Shown one piece after another: positions 34,626 through 46,111 of a stretch of 64,000 nucleotides of DNA. The stretch covers positions 1,426,001-1,490,000 of the forward strand of contig NC_057321.1 of the NCBI RefSeq assembly GCF_000687475.1, given 5' to 3'. Under the pieces are notes generated by a model that did not search any database, was not told the DNA's origin, and worked only from the letters and a program-made list of their open reading frames with translations. A program made the translations under genes and the position numbers. The DNA is from Ustilaginoidea virens. Lineage: Eukaryota > Ascomycota > Sordariomycetes > Hypocreales > Clavicipitaceae. Within the stretch, counting starts at the first letter, position 1, and each line of letters begins with the position of its first letter.

Positions 34626-34967
34626 CACTCCAGGAGCAAGATAAGCACGGAACGCTACCACGTATGCTGCTGCCGTCAGGGCCCGTCGCCTCCGGAACGG
34701 CAAAGCGGACAAGCCGCGAGACGACAACAACTCGCAAACAAAGCAAACACCAAACACCAGACACGAAACACCTCCAAAGGGGTGCGCACGCGCAAGGAGA
34801 GACACGCCAGCTCATTCGCTCAAACGTCGCCGGGGGCAAAAAAACAACCCCCCGTGGGCAAACACAAAAAAAAAAAAAGAAAGAAAAAAAAAAAAAAAAC
34901 CAACGACCCCAACGACCCCAGCGCCCCAGCAGGCCACGCAGGCATTTGGTCAAAAGACGTCCCCGGC

Positions 34968-36948
34968 TCACCAGGCCCGCGGGTTTCCGCCCGCCCCGTC
35001 CGGTCCTCCCGGGACCACCCCGTGCTCGTAGTGCCGCGGCAGGTGGGTGCACCACCCTGGGCCGCAGCGCTGTCGGCCGTCGTCGTGCTGGCCGCGGCGC
35101 CGGGCGTCCTCGCCGTAGGCCGGTCCTCGGTGGTGCTGCGCGTCGTCGCGGGGCGGGGGGAGCAGTGCGTGTCCTCCCCGTGTCGTGGCTGCCTGGCGAG
35201 GCAGCCTGGGGTCGGCTGCGGGGACGGCGCTGGCCGAGGCGGACGGCCGGCCGTGGGTGGAGGAGAGCAGCCTGCTGCCGGGCGTGTAGGCGCTGGCCGA
35301 TCGGTGGTGCGTGAGGCGCGGAGGCCCTTGTCCGTAGGGGGGGGCGTCTACGTGCGAGTACCCGGACACGCGGCCGCTCTGCATCTGAGTCGCGATCGAA
35401 GGTAGGCTGTTGCGACTTGCTGGGAGAGGAGGCGGCTGCTGCTGCTGGTGGCTGTAGCCGGAGACTTGATGGTGAGCGTACGCCCCGGGTCCGGATCCTG
35501 CTTCGCGAGCGCCCTGGTGCGAAGCCGTGCGGGCGTGTCCGGCTGCTCCGTCGACGTTGGGGAATGCCTCGCCTCGCCCGGCAGCCGGCTCATGATGCGG
35601 ATGGACTGTGAGGGAGTGATGCTCCAGCGGCTGCATCCTCGGCACGACGTTCAGCGCCCGAGGGGGGCCGTGGTGAGCGCCGCCGGGCCCGCCGCTTGGA
35701 TCACTCGGTCCGCAACAAGGGCCTGGTGCCATGTAGGCGTGAAGCGGCAGCCCGTCAATGTACGCAGAGGCTCCTCCAAGGTCCGGCGACGGCTGGTGCT
35801 GCGGGAAAGTGGCGGCGCGGGCGGTGCGAGGCCGTTTCCCCGAGGGGCTCGGCTCGCCGGCCACCTCATCAGAGCCGTGGTGGCTTGCCCATGGAACTGC
35901 TGCCTGCTGGTACGGCGCCGCGCCCCTGCCGGTCGCTGCTGCAAATTCGTGCGCCTTTCGCTTCGGAGTCTTGGCCGCGCCGGCAGCCCCGTTCTGCCAT
36001 CGGTGACGGGCTGGCTTGCCCGAATCCCTCTCGCCGTCGTCATCCACAATGTCTGGCAGAAACTCAATCTCGGGCACCTGCGACAAGGTCCCCGACTCAA
36101 TCTCCTGGCGAAGACGGTCGGCAATAGAAAACATGCGGGCGGTGTCGAAGCCGGCCCCGAGCTCGTCGAGGATCCACGACGGGATATGGCTGCTTGGCCC
36201 CGGGCCCGCCGCCGCCGCCGCCGCCGCCGCATCGTCCTCGTCCTCGGCTGCTCTTTTGCTTCCCCGCAGCCTCTTCTCCTCGCGCTTTCGCAACGACAAG
36301 GTCCACGACTTGATGTAGGCGCCCTTGCCCCTTGCTTGGTTCTCATCGCTCCAGGCTTTGAGACGCTCGATCTGGGCCTCCACGAGCTCCATCTGCGTGA
36401 CGGGATACGTCCGGGCGTTGCGATAGCGCACTCTCTGGTAATGCTTTCGGCAGTAGTAAACCCACACCATCTTGGGAATCTTCAGCGTGCAAGTCTTGTT
36501 TCGCCCAAACAGGTGGGATATGGCCTTTCTGAGTTGCGATCCCGTGTCGCAGTCATCGACAAACATGCACACCGGGGTTTCCCCTTCGTCCTCGCCCAGG
36601 GAGCTTGATTGCCGGACAATCTTCTGGTCGTGGTGAAAATGCGGAGTCGAGGGAGAAGAGTCTTGCACATGTCTCGGAGCAGGGAGCGCCTGAACCCCGT
36701 CATCGTCTTCTGTTGGCACGGCCCGGGCCGCGAACGCGTCACTGCTGGTGGAAATCATGCCTAGACTCGCATGACTCGCGCGACCCAGGTTCTGTAGATT
36801 GAACTGCTTGGCAACCACCATGACTTCGCTCGGTGATGGTACCTCGGCGTACGGATCCTGCGAGGCTTCGAGGTCGATCAGTCTTGAAATGTCGGGCGCA
36901 GAAGCAGCCCTCTTGTGTGACTTGGACGAGTTCGTCTGCTCAAAGTTC
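34968..36948 (-). CDS. Conserved fungal protein of unknown function (5' exon unresolved)
   Basis: At least 659 residues in one long exon. The N-terminal block (SHKRAASAPDISRLIDLEAS, PSPSEVMVVAKQFNLQ) and a central domain (CDTGSQLRKAISHLFGRNKT, then MVWVYYCRKHYQRVRYRNAR, TYPVTQMELVEAQIERLKAW, YIKSWTLSLRKREEKRLRGS) look strongly conserved; I recall similar fungal entries labelled ORP1-like, without a known function. A poly-Ala run and a long His/Pro/Gln-rich disordered C-terminal half follow. The open frame extends upstream of 36948 only to non-ATG codons; an AAAACTGACGG branch point and CAAACAG acceptor just upstream mark 36948 as an exon start. I could not find a first exon with a closing phase; the first in-frame ATG inside the exon is at 36821. 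The last about 60 residues are compositionally odd and may be off-frame. Confidence 0.7.
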
Positions 36949-37510
36949 CTGTTTGCAAGTGGTCGCAAACCGTCAGTTTTGAGGTACCTTCGAAAAGTAT
37001 GTATCAACAAATCTTGGGACCGAGAAAATCAGCGGGCAGAGCAATCGTCAAGTTCAAGCGTCATAAAGCAAAGCATTGCATCAGTGTTGGCACAAGTGCA
37101 GCTTTGCAAATCTATCATTTCTTTTTCAGAGGGCTAAAATGAAGCCTGTGACGAACAAGAAAAGTGCTTTCAAGCCTCAAGTGAATAAAGTAGGAAAAAG
37201 CCGCGGGCGAGATCGAGTTTCTTGGTGGGAGAGGAGAGAGAGAAGGGTTAACCGTAAGAAATCCAGAGGACACCAACTACTGTATAGGAACCCTAATTTT
37301 GAGACTGGGATGGATGAATCAGAGGCATCGGTGCGTACTGTTGTTGTTCAAGTCAAGTCTATTCGAGGTTCCTTGAAATATAATGGAATGGGGACCCCAA
37401 CCGTGTGATTCACGATGGGGCAGCTCACTCCCAACAGACATCAGATTGACTGTTGGCGCAGCAGCAGCGTGAGTTCCGCTTCGAATTGGCTTCAAACGAA
37501 GAACGAATTC
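36949..37510. other. Interval holding the missing 5' exon and promoter of the preceding gene
   Basis: About 560 bases between two minus-strand genes. It should contain the first exon of the 34968-36948 gene; candidate ATGs (for example on the minus strand at about 37117) are followed by stops without a matching donor. Otherwise featureless. Confidence 0.4.
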
Positions 37511-38630
37511 TCACTTGTTACTGACGCGGATATAGACATTGGGCTGTGAACATGAGCCGCCCACCACAGAGTCATGACCAGACCAGCCATCCTCGAACGC
37601 ACCTCGTAAATGAAGCGTCGCCCAGCAATATAGGCTGCATAAATCGCCGCAAAGCTTTCAAGTTCATTTGCAGCAGAAGATGCAGTTGGCGGCATGGGGA
37701 AACGGGAGAAGAAAAAAAAAGGAAAGCTTCCATATGTTGGGCGAGAGAAGACCATTTACTGACCTTGCTGGTGCCTCTGAATGCTTGCACTTGATGGCAC
37801 CTCTGACGTTCAGAAGGGCATCTGAAGGGCTCCCACTTCTTCTAGAAACCCCCACGTTCTCGAACTGATCCGTCAGCGAATGACGGCCTGAGAGCTGTGG
37901 TGCTCGTCTCGCCGAGGTAGGCATTTGATACTTGTCACTACAGGGGAGCAGTGCTGTCTCGAGCAGTGGTAGCTCTGCGGGAGATGTCAGAGCATCATGG
38001 TAGATGCTCGGAGTTGTACCAGAGGATTTTCTCGAATATGATCCGGACCTCCAGCAATTGAAATACGGCGAATTGTAGTTGCTGCCCCAAGTCTTGTTGC
38101 CCGGAAAGTCGGGGGCATCTACGCCTGCCTTTTGTTCTTCGCGTAGGATCCGACTAGCTACGCTGTTAGAAACTGGATCAAGTCGCAAGAGAGAAGAAAG
38201 CCTGGCTCGAGTTTACTTACTGAACATATTCGGGTCGAGTCGACGCCCTCCAGCTGTGCGATGCACCCATATCGACAGAGGTGGAATCTACGGACCCTGT
38301 TCGCGACTGTTGTTGTTCTCCTTCAAAAGACTCGCATGATGCGTCCGAGTCGAGATTTTCGCTTGCTGACCGGAATGAGAGCACCGAACCTGAACGATAT
38401 TTGCCGTCGCTTTGCCATGCTAACGGGTTGCTTCCAACACTCCATGGTTTTCGGTTTTTGAACAGGCTCGGGTCCCAACCCTGCTGTGGTGTCATTCTAT
38501 CTGGTGATGGAGTCGGTAACGAAGTAGGGTTCTGCTTTTGTTGCCTTGGAGAAAGTGTAGGCGGCGTGTCCTGCGCGGCGCCTTTGCAACACGTCGATGC
38601 TGACTGGTTTAGCATTGATGTGACGTCCAT
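37511..38630 (-). CDS. Unrecognised four-exon gene, possible transcription-regulator N-terminus
   Basis: I do not recognise the product. Hand model: exons 38630-38221, 38162-37764, 37654-37603 and 37543-37511, with donors GTAAGT, GTCAGT and GTGCGT and AG acceptors; phases close exactly to 297 residues ending in VYIRVSNK. The N-terminus MDVTSMLNQSAS resembles the opening of several fungal transcription factors, then comes a Ser/Pro-rich disordered region (TPPTLSPRQQKQ, LPTPSPDRMTPQQ) and a mixed region (FPGNKTWGSNYNSPYF). No DNA-binding domain is visible, so either the family is different or the gene is truncated. The C-terminal FAAIYAAYIAGRRFIYE segment is spread over the short third exon. 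A 43-base A run (T on the coding strand) lies about 85 bases upstream of the start and could act as a promoter element. Confidence 0.55.
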
Positions 38631-38715
38631 TTTCCCGGGTCGACCAGGAGGGCTGAAATTCGGCGTGATCTTTTCTTATACACCTTTGTCGTCCCGTGCC
38701 TCGGCTTGAAAAGCG

Positions 38716-38758
<43 letters not shown>
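38716..38758. repeat. Homopolymer run of 43 A
   Basis: Longest homopolymer in the window. On the minus strand it is a poly(dT) tract upstream of the unrecognised gene at 37511-38630. Confidence 0.95.
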
Positions 38759-38760
<2 letters not shown>

Positions 38761-41700
38761 AAGAGGCTCGTTCCCCGATTCTAGCGTATGGCCCCTTTAA
38801 AGTAGTCTTTGAACATTTGACGCAGGTTTCCCGAATATCACAAGTGCTGAAGCTTTGTTTAAGTTGAAGAAATTAACAAGCAGGTTCAAAAGGGATGAGA
38901 TACGGTAGCAGTATGAACGAGCTCGAGTCAAATCATGTAGAGCGTTCCACTAACAGAACAAACGTGATCAGCACGCTATGGGCAAAGCACCCGATCTTGA
39001 CAGTGGCTCGTTAATACTATTCGTCTACACAAGCAGCTGGCCAGGATCTCCGCGAGAGGTGGCGATAGATTGTAGATGCCAGGTCTGGAAGTTGAGAGAG
39101 ATATCTACAAAGCCGAGAGTCAGATTTACTGGTGCGATCGACGGCGGAGGTGCATCATTAGCACTGGCGGCCTGACATCCGAAAGAAGTCGAACAGCCGA
39201 AACACCAGACACCGATCGAAGACTGAAGAAAGTTTAAGATGGACAGGGCTTAGGGGACTCTTTCGCGTACATGGTAGTTGACAGGCGGAGTACAAGGTGA
39301 GATAGATCTTGGACGAAACCGGGCAACTTGGAAAATAAAGCCAAAGGTCGGAAAGAGGTGACTTTAGTATTTCTGAAACAGGAGGGCTGTGTTTAAATCG
39401 GAAGTCAACCAGGGGTCTACCGTCCCTCCCAGTTAACTCCCTTGTCATCCAAAGACCCTTTTTTTTTTTTGTGTTTTTTGGTCCGCTGGAAAAACTGCTG
39501 CGCACAAGGTCAAGCAAAGGGGTTAAAAGGTGTCTCATGAGACAGAGGGTGCATCAAGCACTCCAACTCCGGCTCGGGCTGACAACATCCCCTGGGAGCC
39601 GAGTCGGAGTGACATTACATGTTCAATTTCGAGATGAATGACTGGGAGGGCACGACAGGAAACGATTAAAGAGCGTAGAGTCCCTAGGGCATCCGTGAAA
39701 GAAGAAGTATTACAAGAGCGAGCCAGGCAAAGCCCACAAAGCCTGCAGAAAGTCGGCACCAGATGGTTAGTCTCGCGGTGACTGTGGACCGGCTAGATGG
39801 TGACACCTGCAGGCCCTTGTCAGGCAACCAGACGAAAAGACTTTGATGGTACAGACCGGGTACAGCTATCAAGTCGCCAAAGCCGGCAGTTTGCCGTGGT
39901 TGTCCCTCGTCATCCTGGGTTGAATGGGTCGAACTACAGAACGCCGTATGATACAAGCGGAATAGAGTGAAGCCATGTACCTGTCCAGCTGGTAGTACAG
40001 ATCAAAGGACAAATCTACTCGATGAAAAAGAGAGGAAACTTGCCCAAACCAACAACTGCTCTTCCAAAACGGAGTAGCTCGGCCTTATTGTGTCGGGAAA
40101 GATGCGTTGTAGGCAAGGTACATCCATGGCCAATGCACGTAGATACATGAGCCGTCTGTAACAATGCGGAGCGCGGAACTCACAACATCCACAGGAGTGC
40201 TTTAAAGCCACAAGGATTGTGTACTCCAGTCAATAAAAACGAGCATAGTCCCAAGCTCGGCACGCTCGAGCATGGCCCATTGACAAGGCCAGGGAGGTGA
40301 GTTTGCATTATGACAAAACAAGGACACCCCTGTAACTGCACATGATTTCCCAGGTGTTCAAGGTCTCGATCATCCATTGCAGCGAGTCTTTGCCACAAGA
40401 AAAGGCTCATACCATCCGGAAAAAAGAAAACGTGAGGAGGAAGTGCATCTGGGAGGGAAGAAGGAAGAAAAGACCAGTCCTCGTGCTCGTGCGTGTCAAT
40501 ACGGCGTCCGAGCGCTGGGCCTGGCAGAATCTGCTTGTTTGGCTTGCGGCGGCATCGCCACGTCCAAGACGTTGAAGAGGGGAACTTGCTCGACAGAGGC
40601 GGGTGTCAGCTCATCCCCCTATATCGTAAACAAGGGGTGCGCAAGGCCGTATCGAGAGCAGTGGATGCTCAACAGCATGATTATATGTGTCGCAGCCTAC
40701 AAGGCGGGTATGGGTCATGGTAGCCGGGCCAGAGACGCAGCCTGCGAGGACGAGTGAAACTTGTTTCTCAAGGGCAGGCTACGTCCCATCTAACGATAAT
40801 CCTGTCTAGCGGTTGCACTATGCCATGTGTGACCGGAGCAGAGCAAGCTGCGACTGAGGGAAACCAAGGTTTCGGCCCGGGGGCTTGTCCAACTTGAAGA
40901 CGGTGGTGTCGGGGCATTCGAGGTCGGCTTTTGAGCCGTCAATTTCCAGCCCTCCATTCCAGGCTCCACAGCAGAGCCAAAGGAGTTGCCCGGCCCCTAG
41001 GATGGCGGAAATAAAGCTTCCTCGTAGGAAGCGAGCGTGCTTTAGTTGGTCGCGCTGAGAAAGGGCCGGCTCGGGTGCTGCAATGCCAGAACGAGGGCGG
41101 CGGTTGATTGCAGTTCAATCCATAGCAAGGGGTGCCTGAGGCCACGCCGACGAAGCACGACGGCAAGCCATGCCCACAGCAGCCAGATCGAGATGTCGAT
41201 GCCGGAAATACGGAGTGCTATGCAAACATCACAGGATTCATCGGGCCGGCTGTTGTCTTGCAGTCTGTGGCAGGTAAGGCAGGGGCGGGCCTGCACGAAA
41301 TAACAGGAAAATCCGCCAGCTGCAACGCGGGGGGCAGGCCTGTCCAATCAGAGGCCGCACGCCGACTAAGGGCGAGGCATATATGCGATAAGTTACTCCG
41401 TAGCGGCAGAGCAGTAACGGTGAAGAAGCAAGCCACAACGATGGCGTCGCATTGGCCCGTGAGCTATCTGCCAGTCGTGAACTCAAATGTTGCATTTCTG
41501 CATCGGAACTATTAGCCTCGTCAGGTCTCTGCGGTTATGATACACACCTCCAGGTGGTGGTGGCAGCCGGTTCTCAGCGCATGGGTTATGGAGGAAATTA
41601 TTCAGATGAATCGAATGATATCCCTGCGAAGTCTGATGCCTTCAGACCCAGAGAACGGGAAAAGGTATCTTGTTGGTAGAGGACGGCGTGCTTACGTCAG

Positions 41701-42006
41701 GCAGGTACCTACCTTAGGTTAGGTACCTACTACCCCTACCAGCTGATTCTATAGCCAGCTAACCAAAGTAGGTTTGGTGGAGCCCACCTGGCGCCACTGC
41801 ACAGCTGCAACAACTGCACTGCACCGGCTGTCAGACATACCAAGGGAAGGAACTCTCGCGCCCAGATGCCAAGCTGCATCGTCCCGTTGTAGTCGTCCAC
41901 TTTAACAATCTACCCGCTCAAGCGTGCGTCGACCGCGTGACTGCAAACCTTGGCTTCCCAACAGGTGAAACAACAAGCCGAAACTCCGAGTGCGGCCGCA
42001 AAGTAG

Positions 42007-42435
42007 CTCCGAATTTTACAACGAGCTCTCGATATAGCCTCCACACCCCAGCTTCTTCTATCCAACAATGACCCGGTCCGCCACTATCAAGTCAGGTTTG
42101 TCTTCATCCGAAGCCCAGACAAGCATCGGAATGAAATCTTAGCTGCCAGAAATCCTTTCAAGGTACCAGACATCGCCGCCAACCCGCCATTTCCGAACCT
42201 TGATTGGAGCGATATTGTGGCAAAAAGACCATCCATCAATGGGGTCATACTCCGTACAATGCAAAGAAGCCAGCAAGTGGCGCATCGCTTAGACGTCACA
42301 TTCACCGCCACCCTGTCTCACGAGAATGAGCCCAACCAATGTCGGGTCTTGGCGCAAAAACCACGAGACGTTCGAGCGTCCCTTCACACAACATGGCCGC
42401 ATATTTCACGCCTGGTGTTACCAGGGAAATTGTAG
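42007..42435 (+). other. Protein-like open fragment, possible orphan gene or relic
   Basis: An open stretch of about 142 codons ending at 42435, with no ATG near its beginning. It reads, in part, VRHYQVRFVFIRSPDKHRNE, ARNPFKVPDIAANPPFPNLD and DWSDIVAKRPSINGV, with an amino-acid balance unlike the Arg/Pro/Ser-rich chance frames elsewhere. The same frame continues upstream of a TAG at 42004 (QQAETPSAAAK). An alternative start is ATG 42068 with a 47-base intron-like gap 42096-42142. A second, overlapping open frame (42326-42850, 174 codons with ATG) also looks protein-like (ETFERPFTQHGRIFHAW). I recognise neither. Confidence 0.25.
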
Positions 42436-43070
42436 GATATTTTGTAATGTCTCAAACCGTCTCCACAACAGAATTGCAATCACATTGCTTCTAGAAGCCG
42501 CGACTACGGTCGACATCGTGATTTCCCAGTTGAGTCAGCCCGTATTTATGATGAATGGCGACAGTAAAGTTGCAGCGCTGGTGGAGAGCATTTGTTTCCC
42601 ATCAGGAACACACGGTAGGTTTCACAGCGTCTCTGTGCTTCAAATAGGACAATACAAGTTGACAAAAGCCTTGTGCCGTCCTTGGTTGAGAGTTCTGGTG
42701 AAAGGATGCGTCCAGTCAAAAGTACAACATGCTCATGGATTGCCCATAGCAACTGGATCGCTTAAAATACTTAATAGGCATAAAACGATTACCCGTCCAT
42801 CTAAGCCCTGGATAGCCGAAGCCGTTGCTGTTGGAATGAACAATATTTGACGGTTTGGCTAGTCGGCCGTCCCGGTTCTTCGTTTCACGTTTTCTCAGTC
42901 ACCTCCGCTCGCAATGGCGAAGCCGAACCCAATAGAATGAAGTAATGCCTTGTTTCGGTTGACAAACTGTGACAGGGCGGTTCACTAGAATTGGAGAGTA
43001 CTCGAGGCAACTCTCTCGCAAGGCAGGCACAGCGAGCTTCGCAGTGATGGGGATAATCCACCCCCCACCC

Positions 43071-43118
43071 AAACAAACAAACAAACAAACAAACAAACAA
43101 ACAAACAAATAAACAAAC
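43071..43118. repeat. (AAAC)n microsatellite
   Basis: About twelve AAAC units with one AAAT interruption. Confidence 0.9.
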
Positions 43119-43350
43119 TTCTTTACCATCCAACTCTGCCTTCTTTCTTCCAGGGAAAAGAGAGCCCCGGGCGCTCGATAGTCAAATGGCCTAGTCTTTC
43201 CTGATGCGACGGGTCGACGGTCGTCCGTTCCTTCAATGGCGCACCAAGAGCTATGGCTCTTGCGCTTTCACTACTTCACCTTGTTTTTTAAACAAAAGTA
43301 CATTTAACGAACGCTGCCTTATTACTGGGTCGATTTCGTTGAAAAGATGA

Positions 43351-43898
43351 AACAGGACGGGTTGGCCTTGGCTGTTCGTCTCCACTCATAGTACCGGCCA
43401 TATCCCTGTGAAGATCCAACCGCCCGTCCTGGTAAAGAAGTCAGTTTCATCTCAAGTTCGCACCCCCTTCGCGCCAGGGAACCAGCCCCGCGAGTACGAC
43501 CCGAATTCCAAATGGATTGTTAGCTCGTTGGACTCTAGTCCGTATCGATCCGTCAACCAACAGGTAGGTAGCTGGGTGAAGACTCAGGCCACCTTCCGCA
43601 CACATACACTGCACACGCGCAAGCACATGAGCCGCTCATCCATATCGTCTCAAACGACGTTACTTTTATGCCCATTCAACCAGAAAGAATAAACCAGTTT
43701 GAAACGGGCCAACCTAGCACCACCGCTGTTTTCGAAGGCTGTCGATTATTAAAACTTGGTCCTTCTCCGCCCGGGCACATGTACGCTGTCCATCATGACC
43801 CACACAACTGTGTTCCTCTTGGCTTTCAATGTATGCAGTTGAAATTTAGCACGGCTAAGATCGCTGCTCAACCAGGAGCTAGTTCCGCTGGCAGCTAG
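43351..43898 (+). other. Possible two-exon gene fragment, function unknown
   Basis: Open frame from 43351 to a GTAGGT donor at 43564 reads, in part, HIPVKIQPPVLVKKSVSSQV, PFAPGNQPREYDPNSKWIVS and SLDSSPYRSVNQQ. A CCAG acceptor at 43697 continues it in phase with FETGQPSTTAVFEGCRLLKL and PPGHMYAVHHDPHNCVPLGF, stopping at 43898. No ATG lies in the first segment, so an upstream exon would be needed. The amino-acid composition and splice signals suggest real coding history. I do not recognise a family. Confidence 0.3.
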
Positions 43899-44222
43899 CT
43901 ACCCGCGCACTAAACCTAGATCAAACCTCGTCAGTTTTGCTCGTGGAAAAGCATGGCTCCCCCTCAACTCCTGGGGTTGCAAACACCCAGCTGTGACGCA
44001 GCGCGCGTGCAGCGCGGCCTTTGACGCAACCGGCCGGCAGGCCCGAGTTCCGGGCCACATAAATGAGACATTGACTGTGCTGACGATATGACGATCAACT
44101 CACGCGTGTCAGCGTGCATGTCTCTTTCCATGGTCGGGCATCCGGCTCAGAAAGTGGGTTGCGAAACCTGGTGGAAAACAGCACGTCGCGTCCGTAAATG
44201 CGCAAGACACAGCCAAACACGA

Positions 44223-44485
44223 TTACATGAGAGATTCCCAGCTCGTGGCTTCCACCGATACGGGCTTCAGTTGTGTGGCCTGCGCAGCTGTCACCACGTC
44301 ATAACACAGTTCCCGGAATTCCTTAGTCTCGTATTCTTCCAAATAAGCTAGAGGGGGGTCAACCTTGGCGCATTTAGGACGAACCTGGTCGACATATTGC
44401 CGGGACAATATTCCCGGCGGAACCGGCAGGCAGATCGCAACGTCATCCTTTTCCGGGCACCAACGCCTCTAGGCGAGGGGCCCAA
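44223..44485 (-). other. Protein-like open fragment on the minus strand
   Basis: Reads from a CCTAG acceptor-like site near 44486 as RRWCPEKDDVAICLPVPPGI, then QYVDQVRPKCAKVDPPLAYL, EEYETKEFRELCYDVV and ends SWESLM. It looks like a terminal exon of a small cysteine-containing protein; no upstream exon was identified. Confidence 0.25.
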
Positions 44486-46111
44486 GCGGGTTTCAACCTG
44501 TGGGCTATCCTTTGAGCCAATAGCCTGGAAAAGACTAAAAAGCTTGTCGGATCTCAGGCGTCCGTCTGCTTTCTAGTCAGCAGCCACAGTGTCGCTACAG
44601 TCATGCATGAACAACCCGAGTCGATTCACTCGTTGTTTCGGTTGTCCACCTGTGTGGTTTTCATTGCTACAAGTATCATTAACATTAGGGTAGCATCGTT
44701 GAGACGGACGGTCGAAACTTCATATTGGGGTTCGTCCCATTCCCCGTTCCCTTGATACCCACTTGCAGGACAGGACGGGTGGATTTACGGGTGGATTTAT
44801 CCAACGAATTTCTGCGATCCGCTAGACTGGGCTAAGCGCGTCAAGCTCAGGACTTAATTCGGTGGGCATAAAAGCACAAATCTGGCCGCTCAGCTCAGCA
44901 GAAGCCGCAGGCCAGAGCGAGCTACGGTGGCTGGCTCTACAGTCCACTACTGTTCTATTTCCAGCTGGGGCCGGTGCATTGTGACAGGAACGTTCGGGTC
45001 TTTTTGTAACGCAGAGCTCCTTCAAAAGCTCGTGCTGTTTTTCGTTTCAACTTTCGCGACTGGAGCTACGCCAGCGTGGCAGGCAACGGGAGGCCGCAAG
45101 TCCTAAGAACAACTGAAGTTGTCCATTAACATCAGTCACTCGCTTCCCTTCTCCCCTTTTCTTTCCGTCGACGTTGTATTTCTTGTCCAGCAAGTGATGT
45201 CTATGGCCATTTCCACAGACTTCCGCTCATCGCTCATGTCGCTCCCAACACCACGACAGGACTGAGTGAGGGCCAAGCCATCCATACTCATGCCATTGCT
45301 TCGGAATAGTAAGCAATGGAGCCTATCTGGTCACAGAGGCAAATACCCGAGGTACACAAAACATGCGCCGAATTTTTTTTTTAATAGAAAAGAATTCTCC
45401 TTGGGAATGTAGCACGCAAGCTTGTTATGGTGACTGAAACGTAGAACACCTTCGTGGACGACACATGCGCATGCGCAGTGTTTCGTGCCACGACCCCCCC
45501 CCCCCCCCCCTTCTTCTTCCCTCCATTGGGGCCATGCAGGTATGCGTCGGGCATTTTGACTAGAGTATCCCCTTGGAAGAAAACGGGCTAGCCGCTTCGT
45601 GTGGACTCATTTGCTGCATGGGTTGCTTGTGCGTCGCTAGAGGTGTCTTTTGTGCTCAGGTGTGACGGCGACTTTGTATGAGGCACAGGAGTCATCACAC
45701 GGCGCGCGAGCACATGAGAAGGACTGATTTGTCAGACAAGCCAAACCCACCGTCCCGTCGTGTTATACGATAAACAGAGTACAGGTTGGCTCCCCCCTTG
45801 GGAGATGTGGAAAATAGTAGGGTATGCGGGTCTTGCTCATGGCTGGCGATATCTAGACGTTGGCAGTTTCTTGTGTTGGGCCCTTCAGTGGCGGGTGGTC
45901 TTTCTGCAGCAAAAGACCGTGTCATGAATCCAGATACATGTACGCCGGCGACGGTATAAAGTAACGCTGCATGCACAATGTCCAAGCCGTCATCGTTGGT
46001 TCAGTCGAGAGTCTTGTGTGCGCGTGCCACTCACTCCTTTGCCAACCCGTGACGGGCCAAACAGGCACAAAGTAATCTTTGATCCGCCTTGTCCCCGCTC
46101 CTGCACGATGC

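Larger units (their letters stand above)
33221..34967. other. Satellite-filled convergent interval
   Basis: This lies between the 3' ends of the SPX gene (+) and the next gene (-). Almost all of it is low-complexity: GTAG repeats, a 12-bp repeat, a GA-rich 18-bp minisatellite and a longer imperfect repeat, then an A-run at 34866-34898. Long open frames on both strands (for example minus 33592-35055 and plus 34403-35405) are products of these repeats and are not called as genes. Confidence 0.6.
38631..46111. other. 7.5-kb region without recognisable genes, less GC-rich than flanks
   Basis: By eye the base composition is close to even here, against a clearly GC-rich background elsewhere. Several protein-like open fragments (described separately) do not assemble into a recognised gene. 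Other contents: an A43 run at 38716-38758, TACTCCGTA copies at 41394 and 42248, a GGTACCTACCTTAGGT block at 41704-41719, an AAAC microsatellite at 43071-43118 and a C-run near 45494-45510. Confidence 0.55.

Noticed and set aside
33592..35055. 487-codon minus-strand frame with Leu/Ser/Tyr repeats
   Set aside because: Encoded by the GA-rich minisatellite and related repeats; the apparent hydrophobic repeats are a by-product.
34403..35405. About 300-codon plus-strand frames
   Set aside because: They begin in a tandem duplication, run through an A-run and then antisense to the conserved minus-strand gene.
36971..37010. 39-base intron from GTACCT to CAAACAG in the conserved minus-strand gene
   Set aside because: It leaves only about ten bases between donor and branch point, shorter than workable fungal introns.
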